Part shown: positions 1-46,790 of the stretch, piece by piece
Layout: each line of letters starts with the position of its first letter
How positions within the stretch are numbered: position 1 is the stretch's first letter
NCBI GenBank assembly: GCA_021186555.1
Contig: JAJKFL010000014.1
Coordinates: 35,522,033-35,586,032, forward strand
DNA from: Reticulitermes speratus
Lineage: Eukaryota > Arthropoda > Insecta > Blattodea > Rhinotermitidae
DNA length: 64,000 nt
Direction of reading: 5' to 3'
Notes under the pieces: generated by a model
What the model was told of the DNA's origin: nothing
Database searches by the model: none
Seen by the model: only the letters and a program-made list of their open reading frames with translations
Translations under genes and position numbers: made by a program

Positions 1-237
1 CGTGATTCTGCTTTTAGTTCTTCTGGAATTAATACTTTTTTGGGACTGTGTTAGATCTCTGACAACCCCAGAAGTAAAAGTCCAGTGGTGTAAGACTGGG
101 ATCCTTGGTTGGCCAATAAATCAGCCCCTTATGTTCCACTACCTTCATGACTCAACATGGGGGCTGCCTAAAGAGGGGAAACTTCTTTTGATATGTGGGG
201 AAAATACTGTATTTGGTTTCATTGCTGTGCATACAAC
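1..237. other. Unassigned sequence left of the PLE pair
   Basis: I see no convincing gene, splice-bounded exon or repeat. An open frame of 93 codons begins at the window edge, but it has no recognisable motif and runs into the Penelope-like element that starts near 238. Confidence 0.3.
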
Positions 238-386
238 ATTCAATATAGTTTTCTCGGGCTCACAGCCGCGTCAATTCGTTTGAATACAACGTTTCGGGGA
301 CTAGCTCCATCCCCATCCTCAGGTAAAACTGATTTAACATACAACTCGTCTGTCCCGTGTTTTTCTACCTGGCGCGGCAGGGAGAA

Positions 387-1103
387 TCAGACCGGTTTGT
401 AGTGCCCAAACAGTTGAGTTGGTGGGCGGGCTGTTAACTGATGTGCTCCCACGCCTCGCTGCGAGGTCCTTATCTGACGTATTGCGGGCTGCCAGGCTCT
501 GCTCAGTATGAAACCGCCATCCCTGTTGATGTTGTCCGGATGTAATTTTATTTCAATGGCTTCTTTTATTATGCGGTCCATGTATCCTTTTGTCCTGGCT
601 GGTCTGCAAGTGATATTGAAATCTATCTTGTGGCCTGTTTCCAGGGCATGTTGAGCAACTGCTGATTTATCTGGTTGCCCCAGTCTAAGGTGTCGTATGT
701 GCTCTTTTCGCCTCGTCTCGATCGTTCTTTTTGTCTGGCCAATATACGTCTTTCCGCATTCACATGGGATGCCGTATACGCCGGGTATTTTCAATCCAGG
801 GTCATCCTTCTCTGGTCTGAGCATGTGGCAGGTTTTCTTTGCTGGGACGTGTATGGTTCTGATGTCGTATTTGGATAGAAGTCTGCTGATTTTATTGGAA
901 GTGGATTGTTGGTATGGCAGAAGTGCTGTAGCAGTTGGTTTTTCGTTGTTTTCTTTTTGTTTCCTTTTTGAGTTAAGGGCGTGACTGATATCCCGATCGC
1001 TGTAACCATTTTTTCTGAAGGTCTTTTTTAAATGCTGTAGCTCTTCTCCTATGCTTTCCGTATCGCAGATCGTCTTTGCCCGGTGTACCAGAGTTCGCAA
1101 AAC
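387..1103 (-). pseudogene. Penelope-like element ORF, C-terminal part with GIY-YIG endonuclease (left copy)
   Basis: On the minus strand a frame runs from about 1103 to a stop at 387-389. It covers a linker followed by a GIY-YIG nuclease domain. The linker has a K/N-rich stretch with the segment LKKTFRKNGYSDRDI. The nuclease shows GVYGIPC, a CxC pair (CEC), KTYIGQTKR, an arginine-rich helix (RRKEHIRHL) and a conserved HALETGHKIDF block. The frame stays open further upstream to 1238, but that stretch is antisense to the other copy's nuclease and is not element protein. The reverse transcriptase fingers and palm are missing, so this is a 5'-truncated, non-autonomous copy. The reading frame is intact over what remains, which suggests fairly recent insertion. 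Confidence 0.75.
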
Positions 1104-1548
1104 CTGCCACATGCTCAGACCAGTGAAGGATGACCCTGGATTGAAAATACCCGGCGTATACGGCATCCCATGTGAATGCGGAAAGACGTATATTGGCCAG
1201 ACAAAAAGAACGATCGAGATGAGGCGAAAAGAGCACATACGACACCTTAGACTGGGGCAACCAGATAAATCAGCAGTTGCTCAACATGCCCTGGAAACAG
1301 GCCACAAGATAGATTTCAATAACACCTGCAGACTAGCCAGGACAAAAGGATACATGGACCGCATAATAAAAGAAGCCATTGAAATAAAATTACATCCGGA
1401 CAACATCAACAGGGATGGCGGTTTCATACTGAGCAGAGCCTGGCAGCCCGCAATACGTCAGATAAGGACCTCGCAGCGAGGCGTGGGAGCACATCAGTTA
1501 ACAGCCCGCCCACCAACTCAACTGTTTGGGCACTACAAACCGGTCTGA
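1098..1548 (+). pseudogene. Penelope-like element GIY-YIG endonuclease fragment (right copy)
   Basis: This plus-strand frame carries the same nuclease domain as the left copy, from KTCHMLRP through GVYGIPC, KTYIGQTKR and HALETGHKIDF to the same C-terminal HYKPV and stop. It differs from the left copy by a few substitutions, for example RTIEMRRKEH against RTIETRRKEH. It starts about 85 codons later than the left copy, so the two truncations were independent or the join removed sequence. The open frame extends a little upstream (from 1051) into the left copy's unique segment, which should not count as element coding. Confidence 0.75.
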
Positions 1549-1859
1549 TTCTCCCTGCCGCGCCAGGTAGAAAAACACGGGACAGACGAGTTGTATGTTA
1601 AATCAGTTTTACCTGAGGATGGGGACGGAGCTAGTCCCCGAAACGTTGTATTCAAACGAATTGACGCGGCTGTGCACCCGAGAAAACTATATTGAATCAT
1701 GTCGCCGCGAAAGTTGTAAAACTTGTGCATACAACAGTTAATCAACTCACATTTAGAACACTGGCATTTTTTTTTCATTTGCACTATGCATTATGATACT
1801 GGACAGGAAAGCAACCATAACCTGGACAAAGAACAAGCAAGTATCATATGAAGTTTAAG

Positions 1860-2110
1860 GTTCTCATGATGGTGAAGATCACAAGCTTGGTCTTATGGTA
1901 TATGACACCATGCACGTTGGTAGATGGTTAGCAACTTCCATGTCAAATTCTGAATATGGAGGCAGCAGATTCCTCCAGAATGTTGGTAATCATGTACCAC
2001 ACTACATTATGTCACATCCCCAAAGACAGATTGTTAACAGTAGTAATGTGTGTAGCACTGAACCCGCATTCTCTGCTTATCACATTGTCAAGCCATCTGC
2101 AATATTCTGC
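1860..2110 (+). repeat. Dispersed repeat fragment (GTTGGTAA...CACATC family)
   Basis: Around 1978-2025 the sequence AGAATGTTGGTAATCATGTA leads into CACACTACATTATGTCACATC. The same wording, diverged, occurs at 17720-17780, 31700-31760 and 56112-56160. It therefore looks like an old copy of an interspersed retroelement tail. I cannot name the family. Confidence 0.4.
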
Positions 2111-2159
2111 AAGCATGTTTAAGCAATATGGTACCACACACTCTGTCATGGTGAGAACA

Positions 2160-2425
2160 TTATTCTGAGTTTGATGTATATGTGGCACATGGGTGACAGA
2201 TGGTACACATCAGACCCTCACATAGTAACCAATGGCATTTAATCATCTGTCCTGCCATGGCTTGTATCCTGACATAAAAGAAATCAGTGGAAAGTGTCTG
2301 TAACCAAGAGGTGGCAGCTTGCTTCACGTTGGCGTTTGCTGCCAATCGCTTGTCAGCCAGGTGCTCCTTGAGGGGTCCAAAGAGATGGAAGTCACTGGGC
2401 CCCATACTGCCAACCATATTTGTGA
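2160..2425 (-). pseudogene. Tc1/mariner-type transposase remnant, C-terminal part (minus copy)
   Basis: The minus strand encodes a frame starting near the motif PSDFHLFGPLKEHL, which matches the catalytic-end region of mariner-like transposases (the final catalytic Asp lies in the PxDFxLF motif). It continues with a helix-rich tail (KQAATSWLQTLSTDFFY). Only about 85 codons remain and no N-terminal helix-turn-helix is present. The copy abuts a plus-strand copy of the same region at 2430, so the pair forms another inverted arrangement of transposon ends. Confidence 0.65.
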
Positions 2426-2429
2426 CTGG

Positions 2430-2740
2430 TTATGGTACTGTGGCTGGGAGATTACGGACCACCCTCCTTAACAGTTCTGATCTTGTGCCCATTGATTTCT
2501 ATCTGTTTGGATGCCTTAAGAAGCACTTGGTTGTCAAGAGATTTGCAACAGATGCCAGAAGCTGTCACCTCCTGACTACAGACACTTGACACAAGCCTTG
2601 GTGCCATGGTGGGACAGATGCTTAAATGTCAATGCTGACTACATGGACGTCTGTTTACCATCTGCTACTGCCGATGTGCCATGTATGTGTCAAAGTCAGA
2701 ATAACGTTCTTAGCAACAGTGTTCTTTACCTTATCTTTTG
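2430..2740 (+). pseudogene. Tc1/mariner-type transposase remnant, C-terminal part (plus copy)
   Basis: The plus strand shows SDLVPIDFYLFGCLKKHL followed by KRFATDA, the same mariner C-terminal region as the neighbouring minus-strand copy. A stop follows at 2587-2589. Similarity continues in other frames to about 2740, showing frameshifts. It is a decayed remnant with no catalytic function. Confidence 0.6.
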
Positions 2741-2943
2741 AAACTCTTTGTTTATTATTATGGAGCATGTTGACAGTTGTTTCAGAGGGGAAAGGAAGGG
2801 TTCCAAACGGCTGCCAATAAAGACAATCTGTAAGTTACATGAGGAAAATATCAGTTTACTTCATGTTTACAGAACAGTAAACTGCAAAAAGGGGGGAAAT
2901 TATATAAACAAGCACAGAAAACATAAATAAACCAATGACATAC

Positions 2944-3073
2944 CTCCAGCAGGGAGTTTATAAATTGCAGAACTTAGTCCTGGCACATTTTCTGGTTTAG
3001 GTACAGTTTTGGCTGCTGTGGGTGCAGTGGTCCCCTTACTGGCAGTGTGCTGTGCGACAGTTCTTGTATGAGC
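2944..3073 (-). CDS. Candidate exon 2 of a minus-strand gene divergent from VCP (mitochondrial-type protein)
   Basis: On the minus strand an acceptor (tctctgaacag) at 3074 and a donor (gtatgt) at 2943 bound 130 nt, open for 43 codons plus one base. The product is rich in Ala, Thr, Lys and Pro, with segments TVAQHTASKGTT and KPENVPGLSSAIYKLPAG. It begins in phase 0, exactly as required by the candidate first exon at 9086-9148, about 6 kb upstream. Together they would read as a positively charged presequence followed by a flexible linker. A small mitochondrial inner-membrane protein, such as an NDUFV3-like complex I subunit, is one guess, but no diagnostic motif is visible. The donor leaves phase 1, so at least one more exon should lie further left; I did not find it in the window. 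Confidence 0.4.
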
Positions 3074-4194
3074 CTGTTCAGAGAGTTTGTTTTACAATAA
3101 ACAGGATGTTGTTTTAGCTCATAAGAGGAGAGAGAACAGTGTCCAGGGTGACAACTCCTCAAAAGACTGTATGTCATGATGATCTCATGTTCCAGTGCAA
3201 AACAGGTTTCAATATATATACAGGGCAGGTGCACAAAATAGCTCCTACAACCCTCATTAGTGCGATGCACCCCAATTTTACTATCATTCACTTCAGACTC
3301 ATTTCTTGATTCAATCACAAAAACTAAAACCAACAAAATGCACCATCTATAGGGAGATACCCCAAATTGTCTACATTCAATCTCCAACATGCTTCAGCCC
3401 ATCTGGGGTATTATCAAGGAGCTTCTGGTAGTAAAATGAGAAGCGTACAAAGAGTTTATGTTGCATACACCAACTAATCAGTTATGCATACAAAAATGTA
3501 AAAGTGTAAATATGACCAGTGGCCTGATTACAGATATGTTATCTGTATCTCCTAAAAGTAAATTCACTTTTAAATTAATAGTTCTATGGTCAAATGGCAG
3601 CTTTTTCTAGAATGACTTTCTAGTGACTGTGTAGTTCCACATGTAATAATACATATAAGCTTGGACATAAAAGGTTTATATGAATTACATGTTACATATA
3701 CAGTCCTGAATTAATGTTGTGTCCAAATATCTAATCGTCACATTTAAAGTAATCTTGATGGAACGTGTATATTATACATGGCAAAGTCTAGTGTTGCCAT
3801 CTGAAGAATGTGCAGTCTAGCCCTGATCATATATTATGCCAAGCATGTGTAAGGCCTGAGTATAACCCCAGTACTAGGGCTACACTCAGACAGGCCAAAA
3901 CATGTTGGAGATTGATTATAGACAATTATGTGTTTCTCCCTAAATGCAGTGTATTTTGTTGGTTTTGAGTTTTATGACTCCTATCTTATACATATAATAT
4001 GCACAGCATGTGCGAGCCAAACGTTTTCCAGACTGGGGCAGTATAACAATTTTAGGCTTAGCTTAGTTACAGGTTGTTACTGCCCTTCAAGGGTTACACA
4101 CTGGGCCCAGCACCTCTCCCACTGCTGAAGGCACCTGTTGAATTCCTGTCTTGTGATGCACTGTGACTGAACTTGGATCTCCATGATATCCTCA
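3074..4194. other. Apparent intron sequence without recognised features
   Basis: A 138-codon minus-strand frame (3390-2974) overlaps the candidate exon in a different frame and has no motif, so I do not call it. The remainder is AT-rich and shows no repeat I recognise. Confidence 0.3.
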
Positions 4195-5010
4195 ATTCTT
4201 CATCCCTTTAACTGTATCTTCATCTTTGGGAACAGGAAGAAGTCACAAGGGACCAGGTTGGGGGAGAAGGGGACCACCATCATGTTTTCACTTAAAAACT
4301 GCTGATCAGACAAAGCTGTGTGGGCTGACATGTTGTCACAATGCAGAAGCCAGTCCTGAATGTGGTACTTGTCTGGGCAGTTTCTCCTGACATCTTCCCT
4401 CAAATACCTTGGGATCTCTATACACCACTGCTCATTCACAATATGGCCTACTCCTTGCAAATAATTCCCTCATTGTCAAAGAAAACATTCAACATGCTCT
4501 TAAAGTGTGACCTAACCTGCCTTGTCTTTTTTAGACATGGATATTACAGTCTCTTCCACTTACATTGCTGCTGTTTTATTTGTGGATCATAACCTCAAAA
4601 TCAGCTTTCATCTTCTGTTATCATCCTAAAAAGAAAGTTTCCATCCTTCCTGGCCTGATCATACAGGTCCTTGCACAAAGAAAATTGGTTTTCTTTCTGG
4701 TCATCATTCAGCTGACAGGGCACAAATTTTGCAGCAGTCTGCCTCATGTTTAAATTATCCATTAAAATGCATCAGTAGTTACTGTATTATAGACCTAGAA
4801 TGTTACCAACGTTAATCATATACCACCTGTTCACACTGATCAGTTGACACACGTTTTCCACATTTTCATCAGGATGACCTGAATGTTCAGAATTCTCAAC
4901 CAAAGTCTGGCCACTTTTGAAACGTGAATACCATTCAAAGATCTGTGTTCTACTCATAGCGTCATTACAGAAGGCTTTTCTAAGCATGTCATAAGTCTCA
5001 GAAGCCATCT
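4195..5010 (-). pseudogene. Mariner-like transposase pseudogene
   Basis: Two minus-strand pieces belong to one decayed mariner transposase. The N-terminal part (5008 down to about 4820) starts MASETYDMLRKAFC and contains MSRTQIFEWYSRFKSG, the second helix-turn-helix of mariner transposases. The C-terminal part (about 4460-4200) carries HCDNMSAHTALS, with the second catalytic Asp, then VPCDFFLFPKMKIQLKG, with the third. The region between them is broken by frameshifts and stops. Order and orientation are correct for a single element. I did not identify terminal inverted repeats. Confidence 0.75.
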
Positions 5011-6000
5011 TCTCAGGTTAAAACAAAACTTGATACAAATTCTCTGTTGTTTAAGGTGTGTCATTTCACTGGGCTAGAACATCTGCAGAACACGCTCAAC
5101 TCAAACATATTTAAACATCAATTATGCACAAACACAACATTATGTTACAAATTCAACAGCACCTAGTGGTGCACAGCTGCATTACATCCACTTGGTGCTC
5201 AATGTAGCCAGCCTGCAAACTTTTTGCTTGCACGCCACGTGCGTGTGGGTAAACAAATGTGACTGTTCTGCTTCCTACCAGCTATTAGAGAACACCCCAA
5301 AACATTAAGAAATTTATACCACAGTCTTACCAAGTTGTATGGTATCCACAGCTTCTAGCACTATGTGTATGTATTGGGCAAGTGTTTTCCAATGTGGCTA
5401 GGAACATCACTCCCATTCCTATTTTTCATGAGTAAACTTTTCCATTTCTTGATTATATGTAATTCCTTCTTTAAAGTTTCAGATACTGGCAAAGAAAGCA
5501 ACAATATCCCAAAAAAATAACAGGTCCTTCTGCTTGTTATAGTGCAACTCATAATTGTGGTTAAGTGCTTGAGCATTTTTGCTCCGTATCTTGGAGCTCT
5601 TCTGTTCAAAAGCTCAGTCCAAAAGCTGGCTATCTGATGTGAAGATATTTTGTGATTTTCCTCAGTTCTACCAGGCATAGTAGCTTACCAATGTGATAAT
5701 CATGTTCTGCTGCATCCTTCCACTCTCATTATTGACAATAATCTTATCATCTGACACTACAGCCTTTAAAACCCCTGTCAAATAAATTAAGGACTAATAC
5801 ATTTGCCAAGGGTAGATTCGTATAATGCCATGACCAGTTTCTTATGCCTCGTATGGTGTTCTATGCATTTCAAGCAGAAGTACTCATTCTTTGCCTAAAA
5901 TTTATAAGTGATTACTTGTTTTAATGTATTCTGGTACAGTAATGGTTATTACTGAATGAATATGGCACTACTGCATAAGAAGCAGTAACACCATATAGAG
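5011..6000. other. Unassigned sequence
   Basis: A 105-codon minus-strand frame at 5361-5678 has no recognisable motif or splice context. No tandem or inverted repeat was noticed. It is probably the large first intron of the minus-strand candidate gene. Confidence 0.3.
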
Positions 6001-6165
6001 CAGGGGTGCACAAATCCTGGGTGCCACATCACCATGGCAACTAAATTTTGCACAGTGGCACCTAATATTTGTGGGTCCTCAGTACAGAACTTGTTTCACG
6101 TCACCCATCTGGCACGTAAAATTTTGAGGTAGCGCCTAGGTATTTGGAAAATTTGTGCATCTCTG
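6001..6165. mobile_element. hAT-like MITE, copy 1
   Basis: The element starts CAGGGGTGCACAAATC and ends ATTTGTGCATCTCTG, imperfect terminal inverted repeats of about 15 bp. Flanking 8-mers atatagag (5993-6000) and atgtacag (6166-6173) agree at 6 of 8 positions. Ends of the CAGGG...CCCTG type with an 8-bp duplication fit the hAT superfamily. Relatives occur at 10571-10835 and 34802-34944. Confidence 0.6.
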
Positions 6166-9085
6166 ATGTACAGGCTTCCAAGATGTCAAAAGTAAATGGT
6201 AATGTAGTCTCAATATCTGATCTCTATGCTGTTGTTATGGTCACCTGCAGTATGGTACCATGCTTTAGCCATATCAGTAGAGGTGCAACTTTAGAAACAT
6301 GTACCTCCCACAGTAATGTCCTCAATGCATTCAGACTAGCTGGCTATGTACTTCCATCTGTGATGAATGCATCACAAAGTAGTTCAAGCTAAGACTTCTC
6401 TACTGATTTGTATGCTATCCGGAGGAGAATGTAGGAACTACTGCATTTATATTGCTTTCTCTTGATTTCCATATTTAAAGAAAACTGCTAAAATAAGTCA
6501 GCACAGGGGGAATGGTGCATCACTGGTTACTTAGTGTTGCCAGTGCTTCAGCGAAATAGCCTCTAGCATCCAATGGATAAGAGGCTGGATAGTTTGACAC
6601 AGTGCTAAAGGCACACATTCCTGCCTTTGATGGGAGTCAAACCCCTGCCTTCTATCAGACACTTTACCACTAGCTAGCCCAGTTTCTAAATAATTATTGC
6701 AGTAAGGTCTGCAACATATTTACTTACTGATGATATCAATGAAGCTCAAGGCCTAGAAGCAAATTCTTAAACAGTTGTCTAATACAATAATGTAAGAAAG
6801 TGAAGGTAAATTCTGCCCTTCAAGATGGCATGTAAGAACAATTAGGAGACCAGTGTGGTAAAAAAAACTGAATTAATACTAACAATCTTAGAACTCCAGA
6901 TTGACCTGAAGCCTGAGTTGCTTGAAAGGGTTAATGCTGCATCAAAAAAGAGTAAATCTAATTGTGTCCCTGGGCATAGGTGAATATGAGATCTGCTTCT
7001 TTAAGGGACTCAGCCTGTGTGATTTCCCTGTTATCAGCACTGGAATATGAGATGTGTGCTCGTAACTTGTTATGAGTCATAAACAGCAAGTGAACAGTGC
7101 ATATGAGAAATGTACTCATCTGCAATACCACCCCAGCAGAATATGTATCATGGGAGAGAAAAACAGTTGCATAATTTGTAAAAAATATCCACATCAGCAT
7201 TGCTATGTAAAAACAATACACAATATAGTGGAAGAATTTTGAATGACACGCTCATTGCTGGAGAAAATTAAAATATCAAGTGTCATGTTAACTGAAAAGA
7301 AACTGGACAATACTGGTACTTGAATGGCAACAAGTCCCAGAAAAGCTTTGTTTGTGCCAGTTGGCTGTTCAAAGTGGGGTGTCCAAATCCTTGGCTGACA
7401 AGGCAACAAAACTTCATGTTCATGTAACAACAGACCCATACAACTCTTTCCTCCAGCCTGGGAAGCAAAAAGCTGGTATTGCACATGGTTTTGAGAAAGA
7501 GTAGCCAAGGGATTTCTTGATCTGGAACTCATGTCTTTCTTAGATAAGGAATGAGGTACATTAAATGGAAATCCAGGATGACAGCAACTGGGGTTCTGAA
7601 AATACCCATGATCGTGAAGTTTCTCGGCATAACCTTAAGTCAAAGGCTGGTGTGCAGTGAGCACACGCAAAAGCATAGGCTGTGAAATTTACAGCGAGTT
7701 GTGTTTTTTGAAGAAAAAATAATAAGTAATGATAAACAACCACTCCGGCATACATGTCATTCTCTACATTTACGTGTGTAAAATACTAAACCATTTTAAA
7801 CAAAACATCACATACAAATACAGGGATAAAAGCCAGTTTCCTACATACGGCAAAGAAATAGGAAGTCATTATTCTCCCAATGACAAAACAGGGAGTTCAG
7901 GAAAATAAAACAGGTTATATCAAATGATAGGAATTCCAACATGGGCATATGCATGACAAATAACAAGGATTTATAAAATATACAACACGTGTATGACTAC
8001 ACTTCAATGATGGTTATGTAGAGGATTCCCACTACTCATATTTTATATGTTACCAGTACACTGCAACCTGTTCATTTTAATAATTTTATTGATATACATT
8101 TTATTATTCCATTATTTGGTATAATAACAAAGTTATAAACTTGTATTTTAATTGTAAAGGAGAGGCTTCTACCTCAGTTCTTCCCTCTTATATAATTGTA
8201 GCACTACTCAATGATGGCCGCAATTACCAGCCGAAACATGCCGTAGTGAATGTGATAAATAAATGAATATAGTCATTTACAGTGCTGTATTAATCGGAGA
8301 ATCAATAAACTAACATAAATAACTCATGGTCTGTGGTCTCCCTATAAGTCCCAAATTGAATCTGTGCAATTATTACGTGGGGGAACACAGAGTGTGTGTA
8401 CATAAAACACCCATATTCTCTGCAAATACTTCAAGACAAGAGATCCACTGTGTCTTAAATATTTTCAGAAGGTGCTAAAAATACTCAACTCTGCGGTTCT
8501 GTTTCCCATTCATTTCCCTCAGTTTCTAGGGCATTACTACAGAGCTGGAGGTCGGCACTTCAAGACCCTTCTATGGAATATGGTAACCTGAACTGTATGG
8601 GAAAATCACATACACAGACTTCTTATACAATAAAGCTCTCGTGAGCGTTGCAGTCCTCAGGGACATGATTATATATGCACGGTGTTGTAACTCTAACAAA
8701 GCCCCCAAATTCTTTGGTGTGTGTGCCCGCCATACTGCCCAGTTGGTCGAATAACCTGGACTTACTACAACCATGTTAACGTTGGTAGTAACATGTGAAA
8801 CTATGGTATACACAAAATTGTCTTCAGGTTCATCTGTAATGGTTAACCTGCCAAAAATTCAAACGAATACAACGAAAGTCAAAAAGGGTTCATGCATCGT
8901 TTCCACTTCGTTTATAACATAACACGGAGCTTTCTGATTTAGTTGTAATATAACTTCACACTTTGGAAGTATAACCTCTATTTCTTCGCCCGATGTCCGA
9001 AGAACGTATTACGGACTTTAATGTAAATACTGGCAGTACTGTCAAAAATAATTCAAAACAGTTTTTATACAAATAGGTCTCATAC
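6166..9085. other. Intron-like sequence with few recognised features
   Basis: Around 6560-6690 lies a decayed tRNA-like (SINE-type) segment with a box-B-like GGGAGTCAAACCCCTGCC. At 8207-8240 a GATGGCC...GGCCGAAACATG-like block resembles the repeat ends described elsewhere in the window. Several minus-strand frames of 60-110 codons (near 7000-7750) lack motifs. A 68-nt splice-bounded stretch at 8766-8833 does not fit the frame of the candidate gene. Confidence 0.3.
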
Positions 9086-9148
9086 CTTTACTCCAAATTG
9101 TAGTAAATGACGATTTTGCAATACAGACTTCTGCAGCAATCTCACCAT
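9086..9148 (-). CDS. Candidate first coding exon of a minus-strand gene divergent from VCP
   Basis: The minus strand has GAAAGATGG at 9148, a good start context with A at -3 and G at +4. It is followed by 21 codons reading MVRLLQKSVLQNRHLLQFGVK-like sequence and then the donor gtatga at 9085. The peptide has basic and hydrophobic residues but no acidic ones, typical of a mitochondrial targeting presequence. It ends in phase 0, matching the phase-0 acceptor of the candidate exon at 2944-3073. The start lies about 950 bp from the VCP start codon on the opposite strand, so the genes could share a bidirectional promoter. Identity is unknown; transcript data would decide. Confidence 0.4.
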
Positions 9149-10098
9149 CTTTCCGCCTTCTGCAAACGCTGTCCACAGATTATCTATGCTGTCTGACCCT
9201 TATCGCAACTACCACACAAGCCAAGAAATAAAACACGAAATACATACATACCGTGTTCAGTGCTGCCAATGGAGAGTGGAAATAAATGAAATACCCGTGC
9301 AACGTTACCAGTAATGTGTAAGATATGCGCTTTTATTACGAATAAATTGGTTTGCCAATAGGCTTGAAATAAGAAGAGTTCACCCACCTGCCTCTTCAAG
9401 TAAGCTTAGTCTGTTAATAAAGAAATATGAGCCTTATTCTGATAATATTTGACTTGCGAGATTTAAGAAACCTTTTTCAATCTCGCTACGCTGATCAAGA
9501 TTCAGAGCTTCTGGGATGTTGCTCTGTGTCGTTCGTTAACAAGTCGTAATGTATATGAACATTAAGCTTTGCTATATGACCTGAAATTGTATACACATTT
9601 CACACTATTATTTCAGTCTATTGTTATTCAAGACACGGTATAAAATAAAATTCTTCTTTGACTGCTTGACCCTTGAAGATGGGACCGACAGGCTGTCCCG
9701 AAACGTCGGTACGAAACTGCCATTCTACGCTGCGTAAAATCCCAAGGGAGCGCAGCTCTCAAAATAAATAACGTTCGTGTGACCGAAAATGGAGTTGCAA
9801 TGCTCCGGAATTCATTTCGGAATTATTCCATTATTACTAGAACGGAAATCTCGTTTCACCATCTGATTTGTAGTGTAAATTCTTAATTAATGCATTGTGT
9901 TATTACACTGAAATGTCGTCTATGTTGGGTATATGTACTCTCCAATTATTGCGTGCTGCTTGCAGTCACTACTGTTAAACTCCGTATACATCCGGCAACG
10001 TTGCAAGCGCATTGTGTGTGTGGAGGCTGGAGATTGGTGACTTGTCGAATAGGTTCGATTGCTGTGCTGTGAGAAGACGTACAAATTTTAGAAAAATA
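9149..10098. promoter_or_regulatory. Putative bidirectional promoter region and VCP 5' UTR
   Basis: This interval separates the VCP start codon from the start codon of the minus-strand candidate. No clear TATA box is seen near the VCP end, as is usual for a housekeeping gene. The stretch before the VCP start (about 9950-10098) is richer in G and C than the surroundings and should contain the 5' UTR. A retroelement-end fragment sits in the middle at about 9650-9760. Confidence 0.4.
9650..9760 (+). repeat. Retroelement-end fragment with hammerhead-like block
   Basis: CTTGAAGATGGGACCGACAG followed by GCTGTCCCGAAACGTCGG (9671-9710) has the same organisation as the ends of the Penelope-like copies at 291-322 and 1613-1644: a GANGA box, a GGGAC/GTCCC stem, and GAAACGT. 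The coding part of the element is absent. Confidence 0.5.
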
Positions 10099-45555
<35,457 letters not shown>

Positions 45556-46790
45556 ATCACAGTGTTTTATGAGTCATAAATAAGTGAGATTCAATTGGAC
45601 ACCATTATTCACCATACATTGTACAGTTGTAACCAAGTAAACCAGGAACTCCAAACCAGCCAACTAACTAACAGACAAACGAACCAACCAACCAACAACC
45701 AGTCAACTGCAATAACTTGACGACTTGTGATATATTATATGTTATTCAGGATATGGCTTCATTAAAGCTTCATTGTGTATGTAAGGTTACCTACTTGTGT
45801 GACTGTGTGTGTGTTTGTGTGCACACACATGTATGTTTGTTAGAATGTTTGTGCCGGTTATTACGGGGCAACACAGAAGTAACCAAGTTGTTGTCCTAAT
45901 AGATGAGATATATAGTTTAAACTTATATTTGCAGCATCTCAGTCTTTCTAAACATTAATTTTTTGTGTGTTGTAGAATTATATAATGTAAATTGACTCTG
46001 CTTGTCGTTTGTTTATGCTGGATTAGTGGTTGGTCTCGAACAAAATTCCTGTAATGCACCTCTTTCAAAGTAAATTTACATAAAACATAAGCAGTTATGT
46101 TTCTAATCTTATTATGGTTTGAACCGTCTCTTTATGTTAAAGCTTAAATTAAAAACTAATCTCAGCTCCATTCAACAGTTCAAAACAATTTGTTATATAA
46201 TTTGTGTATTTAAGCATTCTGATGGTGATTCAATAGGATACAATACTTTAAAATTTAACATGCAGTGAAACTCATTTGTTTTCCAACCTTAAACATTAGA
46301 ATAATTTAGCACCAAAATTTTCTCCTATGATTAATTACTACATTTTCCATTTAAAAGGATCCCACCTAAAGCGTATGCAAAGTTAACGATGCAATCAGCT
46401 TTTCACCTGTCCCAACATATTTTTCCCTCCCTGCCTTTTTGAACGTTTCTTCTAATTCTAAGAAGAATTCAGCGAGATATTATGATAAGTGTATGTAGGT
46501 CTTCATGTAAAATAAGCTTTATTTTTGTCTGATTTGAGTGAAACATGAATTTTCTCGACAGACTTTCGAAGAATTCTCAAATATAAAAATTCATAAAATC
46601 CGCCCCATGGGAGCCCATTTGTTCCACGCAGATAGACAGACAGTGAGACATGATGAAGCTAATAGTCGCTTTTTGCAATTCTGTGAAGGTGCCTAAAAAC
46701 TAGTGCGGCTGCAAATGTCTTGTATGAATCAATTTGTCAGGTCAATTAAAACAAGGTCTTCACCCAGCTTAATAAAAGCACTGTCATTAC
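45556..46790 (+). terminator. VCP 3' UTR and candidate polyadenylation signals
   Basis: After the stop codon the sequence is AT-rich and noncoding. ATTAAA at 46148-46153 and AATAAA at 46771-46776 are the best candidate poly(A) signals. Further AATAAA hexamers at 47391 and 47435 are also possible. The true end cannot be chosen from sequence alone. Confidence 0.4.

Larger units (their letters stand above)
238..1696. mobile_element. Two 5'-truncated Penelope-like elements in head-to-head inverted arrangement
   Basis: About 238-837 is the reverse complement of about 1098-1696, with roughly 260 bp (838-1097) present only in the left copy. Both arms encode the same GIY-YIG endonuclease domain running outward, so the 5'-truncated ends meet in the middle. 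Each outer end carries a CTGAGGA...GAAAC block (291-322 on minus, 1613-1644 on plus). The arms differ by scattered substitutions, so they are not an exact assembly palindrome. A GIY-YIG domain downstream of a reverse transcriptase defines Penelope-like elements, and truncated inverted copies are common for that class. The reverse transcriptase core is absent from both copies. Confidence 0.8.

Noticed and set aside
697-984. Plus-strand frame starting MCSFRLVSIVLF
   Set aside because: It is antisense of the GIY-YIG domain of the left PLE copy; the same antisense peptide appears at the start of the long minus-strand frame from 1238.
2974-3390. 138-codon minus-strand frame
   Set aside because: It overlaps the candidate exon 2944-3073 in another frame, with no motif or splice support over its length.
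8766-8833. 68-nt minus-strand exon (peptide EPEDNFVYTIVSHVT) between the two candidate exons of the VCP-divergent gene
   Set aside because: It has a plausible acceptor and donor, but needs one base from the previous exon, whereas the exon at 9086-9148 ends in phase 0; including it breaks the frame.
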